Shown: positions 46,100-56,573 of the stretch, in pieces
How positions within the stretch are numbered: position 1 is the stretch's first letter
Layout: the number at the start of each line of letters is the position of its first letter
DNA from: Fasciola hepatica
Lineage: Eukaryota; Platyhelminthes; Trematoda; Plagiorchiida; Fasciolidae
Reading direction: 5' to 3'
Assembly (NCBI GenBank): GCA_948099385.1
Contig: CANUEZ040000165.1
Span: 1,004,501-1,068,500, forward strand
DNA: 64,000 nucleotides
Made by a program: the position numbers and the translations under genes
Notes under the pieces: generated by a model
Told to the model about the DNA's origin: nothing
Databases searched by the model: none
What the model saw: the letters and a program-made list of their open reading frames with translations, nothing else

Positions 46100-47165
46100 T
46101 TCCTAAGATGTTGCTAGGTCCGTTAGCCTTGTCAGTGCAGCTTCGTGTAGTTCAGCCAATTACATAGAATTTAAACGTGATGATATTCATAGAATAAGAA
46201 TAGTAGAATTGGAAAAGCAGCCAAGGCAGGCTGAGAACGAAGCTGAGACAGCCAGAAAAGAATAAATTTGAAGACTGGGGCGAGGGGTGGCCTGGGAGAC
46301 CAAGGACCATGCTCCATTTAGCCTAGCAATTCCGTGGAAAGATTGAGGCCGACTTGTGCCAGCGGAACACACGTAACTGACCAACCGAGTGAGGAATTGT
46401 CTCTGTCTGACGGGAGGGCAGAAGAGTATTGCAAATTTGCCAGACAATATGAGAACTCTGTAGAAAGGGGAGTATCTGATCCGGGGCAGAGACTCTTGTA
46501 TCTGCTACAATACTGTCTTGGAAGAGCCAAGGGGGCAACAGACGGGTGCTCGATGCTGGGACCCGAAGAAGGTGACACTCGGGCTTGTGAAATCTTGAAA
46601 AGTCAGTTTGGGCAACCATTTGAGATTGCTCAGAGCTTGATCGATGGTGTGCTACCAGAGGCAAGATGTACCAAATGCAAATCAGGTTCTCTGGTCAGCC
46701 TGCTGATAAAAATATAGAACTGCAGCACCATCCTAAATCACCTAGATTATCGATCGGACCTAAAAGCGCTCCACACTTTTGAGACCAAAGTACACAGTTT
46801 ACCCAAGGAAATACAGATTAGATGGTCTGGGGAAGCCGGGGGCATGGGTAGATTTGGGCAAGAAACTACTTTTGAGGACCTGGAGCAGTTTATAGACCGT
46901 CATGCTCCAGTAGCGAACGGTCGTTTCGGTCATCTTGTGAGCGAGACAAGCAAGCTTTCTGGAGCTGCCGTGACACAAAGCTGGTCCAGAGAACCAAGTA
47001 GAGGCCTAGCGTGGACAAACACACACGCACTATCCCGCGAAGGTGAAAATTCGCCGATGTGTAAGGTATGTGGGGCTCTTGTTCGCCATGTGGAACGCCA
47101 AAGCTTCCGTAACGCAGACATCAACAAACGATGGGAAACGACTAAGAAACTGGGCGCCCTCTGAT
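46100..47165 (+). mobile_element. BEL/Pao gag, decayed
   Basis: A coiled-coil-like start (RIVELEKQPRQAENEAETAR, near 46195) is followed by the DUF1759-like gag core at 46334-46717 (YCKFARQYENSVERGVSDPG, LLYLLQYCLGRAKGATDG, CEILKSQFGQPFEIAQSLID). A C-terminal part at 46844-47164 ends in a partial zinc knuckle (CKVCGALVRHVE, then NKRWETTKKLGAL). This is the virus-like-particle protein of the retrotransposon. Stops at 46264 and 46717 and frameshifts make it non-functional. It lies just downstream of the left LTR. Confidence 0.8.
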
Positions 47166-47229
47166 TGTCTCATCGATTCACATCGAGCACCGGTGTGCCG
47201 AATGAAACCCAGTTGTAGTCAAGATAGAT

Positions 47230-47690
47230 ACCACAGCAAATACCGCTATCTACTGCACAAGCCCAACGGATTGAATGCCGGAGGTATCCAGAAGCCAAGA
47301 GTGGACTGCTCAGTGTCTCGCTCCACTAACAATCCCATTCGCCTGGGAGTTTTAGCAGTCGGCGCAGAAACCACAGTTGAGGTGATAACAGCGTTGGCCT
47401 TCGTAGATATTGGCCCTAAAGCTACTCTGGTGAGGAAGGAGTTTGCAGACAGATATGGCATAAGAGGGAGTCAACCCTCATTAGCGGTGATCACAGAGTG
47501 GCGCCCAGATCATCCAATCGACCAAGCCGCACCTAAGACTCGTCTCCTTGGTCAACAACAAGAGAACAGAAAGCCTAGAAACATTCACCATAGAAGATCT
47601 GCCGATGGAAGCACCTCAGTCAGTGCAATCAGTTCTAACTCAGTGGCCGCAACCCGGTGGAGTCACAATCGGGGAGTGACAGAATAACAA
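47230..47690 (+). mobile_element. BEL/Pao aspartic protease, decayed
   Basis: The frame at 47043-47687 contains PIRLGVLAVGAETTVEVITA and ALAFVDIGPKATLVRKEFAD with YGIRG. In Pao proteases this is the LLDSGSDTTLV box. The Ser/Thr after the catalytic Asp is Ile here (VDIG for LDSG), so activity is doubtful even in the open frame. Between gag and RT, as expected. Confidence 0.75.
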
Positions 47691-48318
47691 AATAGATCTG
47701 CTGATCGGCTGTGATGTATCGAAAGCACGCCGGGCCCTGAATCGAAGAATAGAAGGCCGCAAAGCATCCTACGCGGCACGCACTTTATTTGGTTGGATTT
47801 TATATGGTAGTACGAACGGAAGATAGGGAGAACAAATCCAAACCAACTGCAATTTAGTGGGCACGGCGAACACTGGACAGGCATTTCTACAGTTGAATGA
47901 TACCGAATTTGCTGACGCGGCCATCGGTAGAGATGCCACGTCGCGAGAAGATAGGTCGGCTTGGAAAATCGCAGCCGAAAACGCCAGTTATGTAAAAGAT
48001 CTCTTTGACGTTCCTATCTCGTGATGATCCAACATGAAACCAATGCCGATCAGCTGAGAAATGGTTCTGGAAAGATTATCCTTACTCGAAAACAAGCTAA
48101 TTCGAGAACCACAACTAAGGATGGAATACACGCGTGCCATGCGACATGGAATAGGCTTTGGTCATGTAGAAAGAGCGGATACAACAGCAATCGGCGCAAA
48201 TTTGTGGCGGTGGCTACCCCATCACCACGTGGTGAATCCAAGGAAACCGGGGCAGGTCAGGGTTGTCTTTGACTGCTCCGAAAAATGTCAGAGTGTGTCA
48301 CTCAACTCCCGATATACT
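47691..48318 (+). mobile_element. BEL/Pao reverse transcriptase, N-terminal part
   Basis: Begins with NKIDLLIGCDVSKARRALNR and SYAARTLFGWILYGSTNG, the linker typical of Pao polyproteins. It then gives the RT start (TEFADAAIGRDATSREDRSA), NPRKPGQVRVVFDCSEKCQ and VSLN near 48303. The coding sequence is cut at 48318 by an inserted repeat and resumes at 50066 with LQGPDW. Stops at about 47826 and 48022. Confidence 0.8.
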
Positions 48319-50065
48319 CTTGAAGAGGCCATTCATTAACTTGGTAATTTGTATGTCATCACTACGTTTATTCAAAAATACCACCATTTAAAGATTGGTT
48401 TCTCACCTGCCAACAGTTCCACACAAAACGAAATGTTCCTCCTTCCAGCACTTCATCTGCTTGACACCAGCTCTATGTTCATTATATGCCTCCGTTGCAT
48501 CTCCTCTCATTCATCCATTTGCATTTCATGACAGTTGCATTGGAAATAAAGTATCCACAATCCAGAACATAAATAGTTCGGTTGCCTCCTCAGCTTTTCG
48601 TGTCGCTTCAGCATATCCAGCTACGCAATCACCTGCACTTCCTGAGAGCCATTCATATGTACCATTTATATACGACTGTATCAGTCCATTAGATGTCTAC
48701 ATCCAGCACCCACTTTGCTGCCAACTTTAGATGTTCTCATGATACTCATCAACGAACACAGACAAATCCATAACTGCATCAATTTTCACTCATCTACGAA
48801 CCACTGCCTCTGTTCCACCAAGATATCATAGTCAGCCACCCGCACCACAATCCACATGTTTAGCTGAAAATCAACCATCTGTAATTTAGGCTGCCGTTAA
48901 TCTGTTTCTCCCCCCCCACCCAAAGTCTCTTCAACGTACCTAGTCACACAATTTTCTGCGCTTTTTGAGGGTTCCGGTGATTTACTACTTCCAGTTTATG
49001 CCGTAAGATTTCAAACACATATACCATTATTACGCTTACTTCGTTGTAAATTTGTATTCCTCATCTGTCATTCTTGCAGTAACCCCTGATAAAGTAATAT
49101 TTGAGCACAGTTTCACTCACCTATTACCTATTGCCATCTTTCCATCAGTCCCCCGCGATTGGGCATCTGTGCCAAAGAACACTGCGAAAGCTATTTCTCT
49201 GAACCTCTGCTGGAAGGGAACTATAGGTATGCCAAGTTATTGACCTTCCGGTTGTTCCCCAATGCCTCATGTCAGACTCTTACCGGCCCATCTCGTTGAG
49301 CGATCGTCTACATATTTTGACAGTATCACTTATGCACCACCCCCATACGACTTCACAAGTTCATCGTATACCAGCTCCTCTGTCCACCCTGTAGTCAACT
49401 TTTGTTCACTGATTAACCTGACACGAACTCTTTATTTGAATCATGTTTCACTTACCTGTCAACTTTCGTCACTCTGCTCAAGCAAAATTTTTCAGGCTCG
49501 GGTATTTACATACACCTCTTTTTGAGTGCGTCCTCTACACCCTATTGATGAATAGTAAGTACTATTTCAGTGATAAAAGGACTCTGTATCATCTACACAA
49601 TTCCCCTCTTCAGGGGATACCACAAATCCTTCGGTTCTATATTTAAGCTATTTTCCGGGTAATTTGGGCTATTGGTTCAAGTGCGTGTCTTTCATCGCCA
49701 AACATTCTTCAATTTCCCGTTGGCGCTTTTTCAAAGGTTTTCTTTGTCAGTTTACTCACCCCTGCGGCTGTATATCGATGATATCCAAAATACTGCGCGT
49801 TTCTCTTCATCCCCGCATTACTTCATCACATATCTGGACCGCGGAGCCCATTTCGCTCAATTCGGAGAGGTGCTCCCACCTGACTTTCAAACTCAAATTT
49901 GCCGGGCATTCATTCGTGCGACCGCTAAAACTTATACAATATTTGTTGCACTTGCTCAAACGAATATCCAAGGAACCTTTTTGTGACCCTGATTGTATCA
50001 TGTGATCATGCAATCAAGCATGCTTCGGGGGTACCCGAAATGAACCACTGTTATTATTATATACT
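48319..50065 (+). mobile_element. R3-family insertion with 7-bp target-site duplication
   Basis: The heptamer ATATACT stands at 48312-48318 and again at 50059-50065. Removing one copy plus the 1.74 kb between them rejoins the Pao RT (VSLN ... LQGPDW, apart from one frameshift). The insert ends gcatgcttcgggggtacccgaaatgaaccactgttattattat, shared with the insert ending at 58592, and finishes in a (TTA)n tail. That is the hallmark of target-primed retroposition. It has no recognised protein; the frames at 49052-50013 are unsupported. Confidence 0.75.
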
Positions 50066-50800
50066 ACAGGGCCCAGACTGGAATGCACCCCAAGTCGAGG
50101 TTTTGTACCTTTTCCGGCTAGGAATAGGGGCCCCATCTGCGGACGTACGTAAAATGCTTCTACGAGTAAAGATGCCCGCTGAAGATAAGGACTCATTTCG
50201 TCTTCTCTTGTGATCTGAAAAGACACAAATCGAGCACCAGATGAGTACAGGCTGACCATGCATCTGTTTGAGACGGCTTCATCCCCCTTCTGTGCTAAAT
50301 TAGCCCTCCACGAAACCTTCAAGCGCTTCGGCAGCACCAGCAACCGGTTACAAAGAGCAGTAGACCACTTCTACGTGAAAGATTTTCTGTTTTGTTGACT
50401 ACTCAATTATTGCTATTCTATATATTACCGAACTGACCACCACTCTGAAGACGGGAGGGTTGAACCTCGCTAACTGGGCTTTAAATAGTGTTCAATGTTA
50501 TCGCAAATTCCAAGGATGTGGACTCCTCGAGAGAACTTTTGGGATCCTCTCCCAGCAAGTGAAGAGCAGGCCTGAAGTTCAGTGGAAGCCCGAAGATGGC
50601 GAATTCGTATCCACCTTGAACTTACCCAAACAACCAGCAGCACGGATAGGAACCTTGTCCCGAGTCTCAAGCCTCTGTGATGTTCCACGTTGTGTTTCGT
50701 CACGTTTGCTACCGGGAAAGGGACTGCTGCAGTCGCTGTGCCAGAAAGGTATGGGTTAGGGCGGACCTTTCCGGGACGACGACGACAAGCGATGGAGCGA
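50066..50800 (+). mobile_element. BEL/Pao reverse transcriptase, catalytic part
   Basis: Resumes with LQGPDWNAPQVEVLYLFRLG, KMLLRVKMPAEDKDSFRLLL, and in another frame EYRLTMHLFETASSPFCAKL with NRLQRAVDHFYVKDFLF near 50370. The YVDD box is YVKD, so one of the two catalytic Asp residues is lost. The thumb and connection follow at 50440-50760 (GGLNLANWALNSVQCYRKFQ, LPKQPAARIGTLSRVSSLCD, LPGKGLLQSLCQ). Several frameshifts. Confidence 0.8.
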
Positions 50801-51105
50801 CTGGTTGCACGGCCTGGATCAACTTGGGGAGATCAAGATACAAAGATGCCTGACAGGAATCGAGTCTACAAAAGATGCCCATATCTACTAGTTTTCAGAT
50901 GCCTCAGGAGTAGTCTTCGAAGTGGTGGCTTACAGCTGCTGGGTAGACGAAAATGGTGAGCGGCACAATGAGATAGTATTCGCAAGGGCTAGAGTGGCTT
51001 CACTGAAAAGGGTGTCCATTCCGAGGCTGGAGCTGACGGCAGCAGTACTGGCGTCGTGCACGCTGTTGATGGTATGTTTACGAACTAACGGGCACAGTTA
51101 TCACT
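50801..51105 (+). mobile_element. BEL/Pao RNase H, N-terminal part
   Basis: Reads LHGLDQLGEIKIQRCLTGIE, then FSDASGVVFEVVAYSCWVDE, where the first catalytic Asp of RNase H is kept, and ARVASLKRVSIPRLELTAAV with the catalytic Glu. It breaks off near 51090-51105 after LRTN, where the LARP1 retrocopy begins, and resumes near 54780 with KLFWMDSATVLHYINN. Confidence 0.8.
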
Positions 51106-51559
51106 GCCACAAATTATAATGGATGACGAGTGCCCAGAACTAAAAAAGACAAATCCAGGAACTAAATCCAGTCGAAAAACGGTTGGCCGTCATAGACTCA
51201 GGCACAGGTGGGAGGAATTGCCGGTTGAATTATCGTTCTCAAGGAAGCAAAGCAAAGTTACCGTTTCGGAAGAGTTTACAGATATAACCAGCGAAAACCA
51301 GCAACCTGCCTATGTTTCTACTGTTAAAGTGAATGGGGTGTCCAGCCCGCATATCCCTATTCCAACCGCCGAATCGAACTCAAGTGATGATTGAGAGAAC
51401 TATTTCCCATATTCCAGCCCAAGATCTTGTTGTTTCGTAAAGCCAGGCTTTGCGGGCTTCGAGATTCCTCTTACTATCCCTCGACCAGGCTTCAACCCTG
51501 GTATTCTCTCCCCCTATAGGCATTATGGACTTCAGATACAAGCATGCACTTGCAATTCC

Positions 51560-51790
51560 AACAATTGTGGAGCGTGTTTAGCGGAACAGCTGGCTAGGAT
51601 CCGTTATCAAGTAGAATATTATTTCGGTGACAAGAATTTCGTCCGTGATCGCCATTTACAAGAGCAGATGACCGTAGACCGATACGTTCCTATCGGCTTT
51701 ATATTGGAATTCCCTCGAATGAAACAGCTTGGAGCTTCAACTGACTCAGTTATTCAGGCTTGCTGTACCAGTTCTGTGGTTGAATTGGAT
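51560..51790 (+). other. LARP1: La motif of the LARP1 copy
   Basis: Winged-helix La motif, read in the 51119-52657 frame. Aromatic and basic positions that bind RNA in the family are visible: the Y-Q-V-E-Y-Y-F start, F-V-R-D, and the V-P-I-G-F-I-L hydrophobic core. Nothing in the motif itself is frameshifted. Confidence 0.85.
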
Positions 51791-53682
51791 ATATCTAGAG
51801 GACTTATTCGCCGCCGAAACCCTTTGCTGCTATGTAATTCAGTTTTCGGCGAAATTTGTTTATCCAGGCTTACGCCCGTTTGCGTATCGAGTGTCCCCGT
51901 GCATCCACCCTTCTGCCAGACTCAGCCAGCTTGTACCGCTTCTGAAGCACATGTGCCTTTAGCAGCTAATGCCTCTAGCAACGTTAGTCTTCCGCTATGT
52001 TGTGTCAGCGGTGCTGCGGAAACAGCGGCCAGCGGAGTTACGTCTGGTGGCGCACCCGGTACACATGGCTCTTCTGACACTGTATGGCATAAAGTAGAGA
52101 AAAAACAACGCCCCAACAGAACGAAGAACACTTTGGCACTACCACATCAGTCGCTTGGGACATGTCCTCGTGCCAGTCGGCGTCAGCGGAATGAATCAAC
52201 CTGCTCGGAATTCAGCGAGAATGACGACGAAGACCTGTTAAATTATCTGATAGTTATTGTGCCACGACGTGCGGGTCAACGGGACAGAGATGGCTCCGGA
52301 ACAAAGCGCCACCAATCACGTGAGTTATCAGTCAAAGGATTGGTGAAAGAAGATTTTGCATCAGAATCATCCAGCTCATCGCCTTCCCGTAGTCCAACTC
52401 GCGTCGACCAGACTAAAATATCAGCCTATTCGCATACTACAGGACACTCATCACTGGAACATGGTGGTAACATATCGGCTCGTCTCTTGGCTAAACACCC
52501 CTCAGGTGACCGATATCCAAATCCGGATTATCAATCCAGAGCAAAACCAATGCTGAATTGCTTCAGGAGATACGTCTCGGTTTGGAGGATTACGAGCACA
52601 CGGTTCGTCGGAAACGCTATTCATCTATTTGAAAACTTGGATTCGATGGGGATGTAAACATGAGCGATCTGGATGATACTGATTCCGTGTAGAGCGATGT
52701 TAGTGAACACTCCGGAAGCTACAAGGAAAAAAATAATATAGTATCACCGTAAGAATTCGAAACAATCAAACAGGCTGCCTCATCCGTCTCAACTGAAGCT
52801 CAGTTATACTTCCCTGATGAAGCCCTGACAAACGACCCAACAGCCGTCCCCAACGATACCCGGATTTCCCTCACAGTGACTTCACCCTCATCACTACCGT
52901 TTTTCTACCCTAATTCACTTCCCCCGGCGCCTCCTTCATTGGCTACTACTTCGAATTGGGTTCCTCCTGCACCATTACCGGCTTACCCCGTCTGCTTTCC
53001 TCAGTCTGACGTGACCGAATCTAACGAAGTATATAACCCATCGATTACGTCCAGCCAAGCCGAGCAACAGTTGGAGGCTGAGAAAGCCGTAGCAGCCTTG
53101 GTTGCAGAGGTTTCTCGAGCCGCTGCTGCGTCGTCCAAAAAATCTGTTAAGAAAACAGTGGAGGAGAAAAAGCGTACCACCAAACGGGCGGTGAAGCGCC
53201 GGATGACTGGCTTTTATCCAGCGCAAGTTCAATCTACTGGGCAGAAGAAACGCGACAAAATGGACGTAAGGTTCGCGTTTGACATAGATGCTCGTGTTCC
53301 AACATCCCAGTCGCACTCTTCCGACGCAACACGGACCTCAATCAAAGCTGTTAGTGACAGCGAAAGTGGCCGCGTTCGAAGTTCTAGGACTGTTGTTTCG
53401 ATGGCCAGTGACATAAGCACTTGTGGTACAACCGTGATTATCAGTACGGCTCCTACGGATGACGATGAATCTAGCGAAACAGTGCCTGATCAGGTTCCGA
53501 CACCATCCCAGACGGACGGTAATAAACACGTTCAACGCAATGCCTCAAGCGCCCCTGAAAAATCTTCAAAAACGTTTACGAATCATATGAGTATGTCACG
53601 CCTGCGCGCCAGAGGGCTGACGTCACGCCACTATATGCGTTATCGTGCTGCTTGCTTAGCGGATCGCGAACGCGCTGGTCCG

Positions 53683-54060
53683 GGCCAGTCTCAAGAAATG
53701 AACACACTATACCGTTTCTGGTCTTTCTTTTTGCGGGACAACTTCTTCACGCGGATATACAAAGAGTTCCGTCGTTACGCACTGGAAGATGCCGATGCAG
53801 GTTATCGGTATGGTCTTGAATGTTTATTTCGATTCTATTCCTACGGACTGGAACGTCGCTTCAAATGTTCATTGTACAAGGACTTCCAGAAGGAGACGTT
53901 GCGTGATTACAATAACGGACATTTATATGGTCTGGAAAAGTTTTGGGCTTTGCTGCACTATATTGGACGTCGTGTAGAAATGGACCCACAGTTAGTGAAA
54001 CTTCTCCGAAAATACCGTATGATTGAAGATTTTCGTGCAAATTTCGAAGTGCCTGATGGT
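53683..54060 (+). other. LARP1: DM15 (HEAT-like) region of the LARP1 copy
   Basis: Residues about 270-395 of the 433-codon frame contain repeats with the pattern FWSFFLR...[25 protein letters not shown]...[11 protein letters not shown] and [10 protein letters not shown]. These form the cap-binding DM15 domain in LARP1. The region is intact over its whole length, and the ...[14 protein letters not shown] end matches the family's ending. Confidence 0.9.
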
Positions 54061-54177
54061 TTCTACGGCTATCGAAAACGACTACCTTCCGCATCGGCTT
54101 TGGTCACGGTCAATATGCCCCAGCGAACCGCGAGCAATCGCAACTCTCCGGCTGTTCCTGATACCGTATCGTCTTAA

Positions 54178-54779
54178 CGAACGGCCGATGACTGTCCCAT
54201 GAGACGTTGCTGGCCAGTTTATTCTAGTCCTGTTCCATGTAGTTGCGTCGTATAATGTATTGAGGAAAGCGAATACTCTCCATTCCATCACAGAGGTCAC
54301 GATGGCAACAAGTTTCCCTGACTCTGTCACGATCAGTTCATATACATACACACTTACCCGTTTGGAGACCGAAACAGTGCATTCATCCGCGTTTCTGATC
54401 TCCACTTTATGCGCTGTCTTCTACTTCTTCCCTTTTTCTTGGATAAATCCGAAATTATTAGGGGAATTGGTTGTAATTTAAATTTTTCAGCCTTTATTCG
54501 TCGGCTTATTGAGAACTTTCAAAATGCTATTGCAGTTAACAATGGCACTTATTTCCTGCGACCTTTTTCCTTTTGCCATTTCCCTATCAATCTAACTGTG
54601 AAATGTTCCCTTCTCTGTTTATGCCAACTATCCCAACCAGTGAGGATGCTTTTGCACCATCGGATGAACAATCTTTTTCGTAGTTTTGTCTGCCCATCCG
54701 TGAATACGTCCACCTGTTTGTTTTGCTTTTTCACTAACTTACAACTGGTCTGTTACAAACCGTAAGGCTGATTAGAGAT
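54178..54779 (+). other. Downstream part of the LARP1 insertion, probable 3' UTR
   Basis: About 600 bases between the LARP1 stop and the resumption of Pao RNase H. No domain and no repeat partner was found. It is pyrimidine-rich and A+T-rich, as a 3' UTR would be. No poly(A) tail is visible at 54770, so either it has decayed or the boundary lies elsewhere. A degenerate match between the sequences flanking the insertion (cgaac.aac.ggg.ac at 51087 and 54792) may be a decayed target-site duplication. Confidence 0.4.
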
Positions 54780-55060
54780 GCTTCGATCGAACAAACTGGG
54801 AACCAAACTTTTGGATGGACTCAGCCACGGTACTACATTACATAAACAACATTGTCACACTCTTTGCCACTTTCGTGGCCAAAGGATTCACTTTAATTCA
54901 CGGGTCGACTAAAACCGATCAATGGCACTATGTAAAATCCACCAGTAACTCGGCCGACTTCCGCTCAAGCGGCCTAAAAACACTTGAAAGACTGGGGATG
55001 GAGATAATGGAATCAGGCTTCCTGACTGCATCTAAAAGGATTTAGCCAAAGCTACTAATG
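54780..55060 (+). mobile_element. BEL/Pao RNase H, C-terminal part
   Basis: Reads LRSNKLGTKLFWMDSATVLH (frame corrected by one base near 54815), with the catalytic Asp of WMDSATVL kept. It continues with FATFVAKGFTLIHGSTKTDQ, WHYVKSTSNSADFRSSGL and LGMEIMESGF. It joins the N-terminal part at 50801-51105 when the LARP1 insertion is removed. Confidence 0.8.
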
Positions 55061-55199
55061 CCAAAGTCTGACGATGGCGATATCGAAAACGAAAGATTGA
55101 TATTGGCTACAAAATCCGTCGGAAGCGTAAGCCTAATGTAAAAACTGTTCCACTTCCTCGGTTGGATAAAAATTTTAAAAGCCATGGTCTGTTGGACGC

Positions 55200-56573
55200 A
55201 ATACAGAATACCCCTGATGATTTTAAAAGGCACACCACCGGAGGCCGCGTTGAATGTGGGAACGATACCACCGGGCGAGCTGAACGAAGCTGAACTCGAC
55301 TTCCTTCGCCTACTACAACTGGAAGCCTTTCAGTTCGAGACCCATGAGCTGGCTGGGATACATGATAACACCGAAGGAATCAGGCTGTCTTACAGCAGTA
55401 TCCGATGAGTAAACCTTATCAGAACCAACGTGCTACTGAGAGTTGGAGGGCCGGCTGACAAACTCAAATCTAGGGCACAAAAAATACTCCATAACAGCGA
55501 CTGATGACCACTACAAAATGAGATGCCTGACAAGCCATGCACACCAAGAAAAGAGACACATAGGTTTTAACCACTTGTTGAATAATATACTTCGACGATT
55601 TTGGGTGACAAAGGGCCCAGCGAATCAAAGGTAGCTGCATCACTTGTCATCGTCGGAATGCGGTAGCAGGCCAACAATTGATTGTCTCCCTTCCAGTTGT
55701 GAGAGTTCAACAGGAACGGTGCCCGTTCGTGAAAATTGGCGTCGACCATTTTGGTCCGTTACTTGTAAGACATTGAGGGAGCAAGTGAGAGAAGTATGGC
55801 TGTTTGATAACATGTTTACAACTCAGAGCCGTCCATCTTTAAGTGGTGCGCAATATGGCCACCGATTTATTTACAGTGGCCTTTCAAGGGCTGGTTGCGA
55901 GGCGGAAAGTCCCCAAGAATGCGCATGTAGTCAATGGCTCAAACTTTGTTTGACTCATAAGGGGTTAGAAAAAAAGTGAAACCTCCTGGACCATGTAAAA
56001 TAAGAAGCAAAACCGAAGCAAAAGAGATAGAATGGCACTTCAGCCCACCCTACGCCAGTCATCGCGGTGGCATTTGAGAAAGACTGATAAAATCGACTAG
56101 GAAAAATAATCACGGCCCTGACCTCTTGACAAAACCCCGATGACGAGGCGCTGACTTAATTACTAACAGAAGAAAAAAGACGTATGCTGAGCAACAGACC
56201 CCTGATGCCGATCGTCCCAGAGTTCGCGGTCGAACCGGTTCTCACTGCCAACGATCTGTTATTATTGCGGTCAAACTCAGGAGCAATCACGCTAAAAATC
56301 CTACGTGGAAAGTACATCATAGGACTGAAACAATTGAACCACCTGGCGCGGGCTTTCTGGAAGTGTTGGACTAGGGTGTACCCACATAATCTGCAGCTTC
56401 GGCTAAAGTGGATCTTTAAAGAAAGATCATTCAGATGTGGCGACGTCGTCATCCTCGTGGAGAGCCACTTACATAAAGACGAATGGCCCATTGGGGTGGT
56501 CAAGGACTGCGGTACAGAAACCGATGGCCTCGTGCGCACGGTGGTGGTGAGAACGAATAAAGGAGACCGCTTG
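55200..56573 (+). mobile_element. BEL/Pao integrase, decayed
   Basis: The HHCC zinc region is at 55526-55680 (FNHLLNNILRRFWVTKGPAN, SCITCHRRNAVAGQQ). The DDE core follows from 55730 (KIGVDHFGPLLV, catalytic Asp kept) through KYGCLITCLQLRAVHL to VVNGSNFV near 55930, where Asn replaces the second catalytic Asp (canonical DNG). Next is HFSPPYASHRGGIxER, with the Glu kept and the preceding Trp turned into a stop. The C-terminal DUF5641-like part is an open frame (56184-56573: RPLMPIVPE, GKYIIGLKQLNHLARAFWKC, RSFRCGDVVILVES, LVRTVVVRTNKGDRL). It is cut at 56573 by the second R3 insertion. Confidence 0.85.

Larger units (their letters stand above)
51119..54177 (+). pseudogene. LARP1: LARP1 processed pseudogene (La-related protein 1)
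   Basis: LARP1 binds 5'-TOP mRNAs and poly(A) and controls ribosomal-protein mRNA translation. Here the N-terminal part (51119-51394) contains RHRWEELPVELSFS. The La motif follows at 51580-51760 (IRYQVEYYFGDKNFVRDRHL, YVPIGFILEFPRMKQLGAST). The linker (WHKVEKKQRPN, DEDLLNYLIVIV, HPSGDRY) and the DM15 region at 53683-54050 ([57 protein letters not shown]) complete it. All lie in one colinear piece without introns. Frame 51119-52657 carries a TGA at 51392. Near 52550 the reading shifts by one base into the frame ending at 54177 (AELLQEIRLGLEDYE), with stops at 52630, 52690 and 52750. Open stretches of 421 and 433+ codons remain. It sits inside the Pao RNase H. The parental gene must be elsewhere. 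Confidence 0.9.

Noticed and set aside
53001..54094. Minus-strand open frames of 60-113 codons opposite the LARP1 copy
   Set aside because: Antisense shadows of a well-supported plus-strand coding sequence.
51119..54177. Functional LARP1 gene with introns
   Set aside because: The domains are contiguous without introns, four in-frame stops and one frameshift interrupt it, and it is embedded in a transposon.
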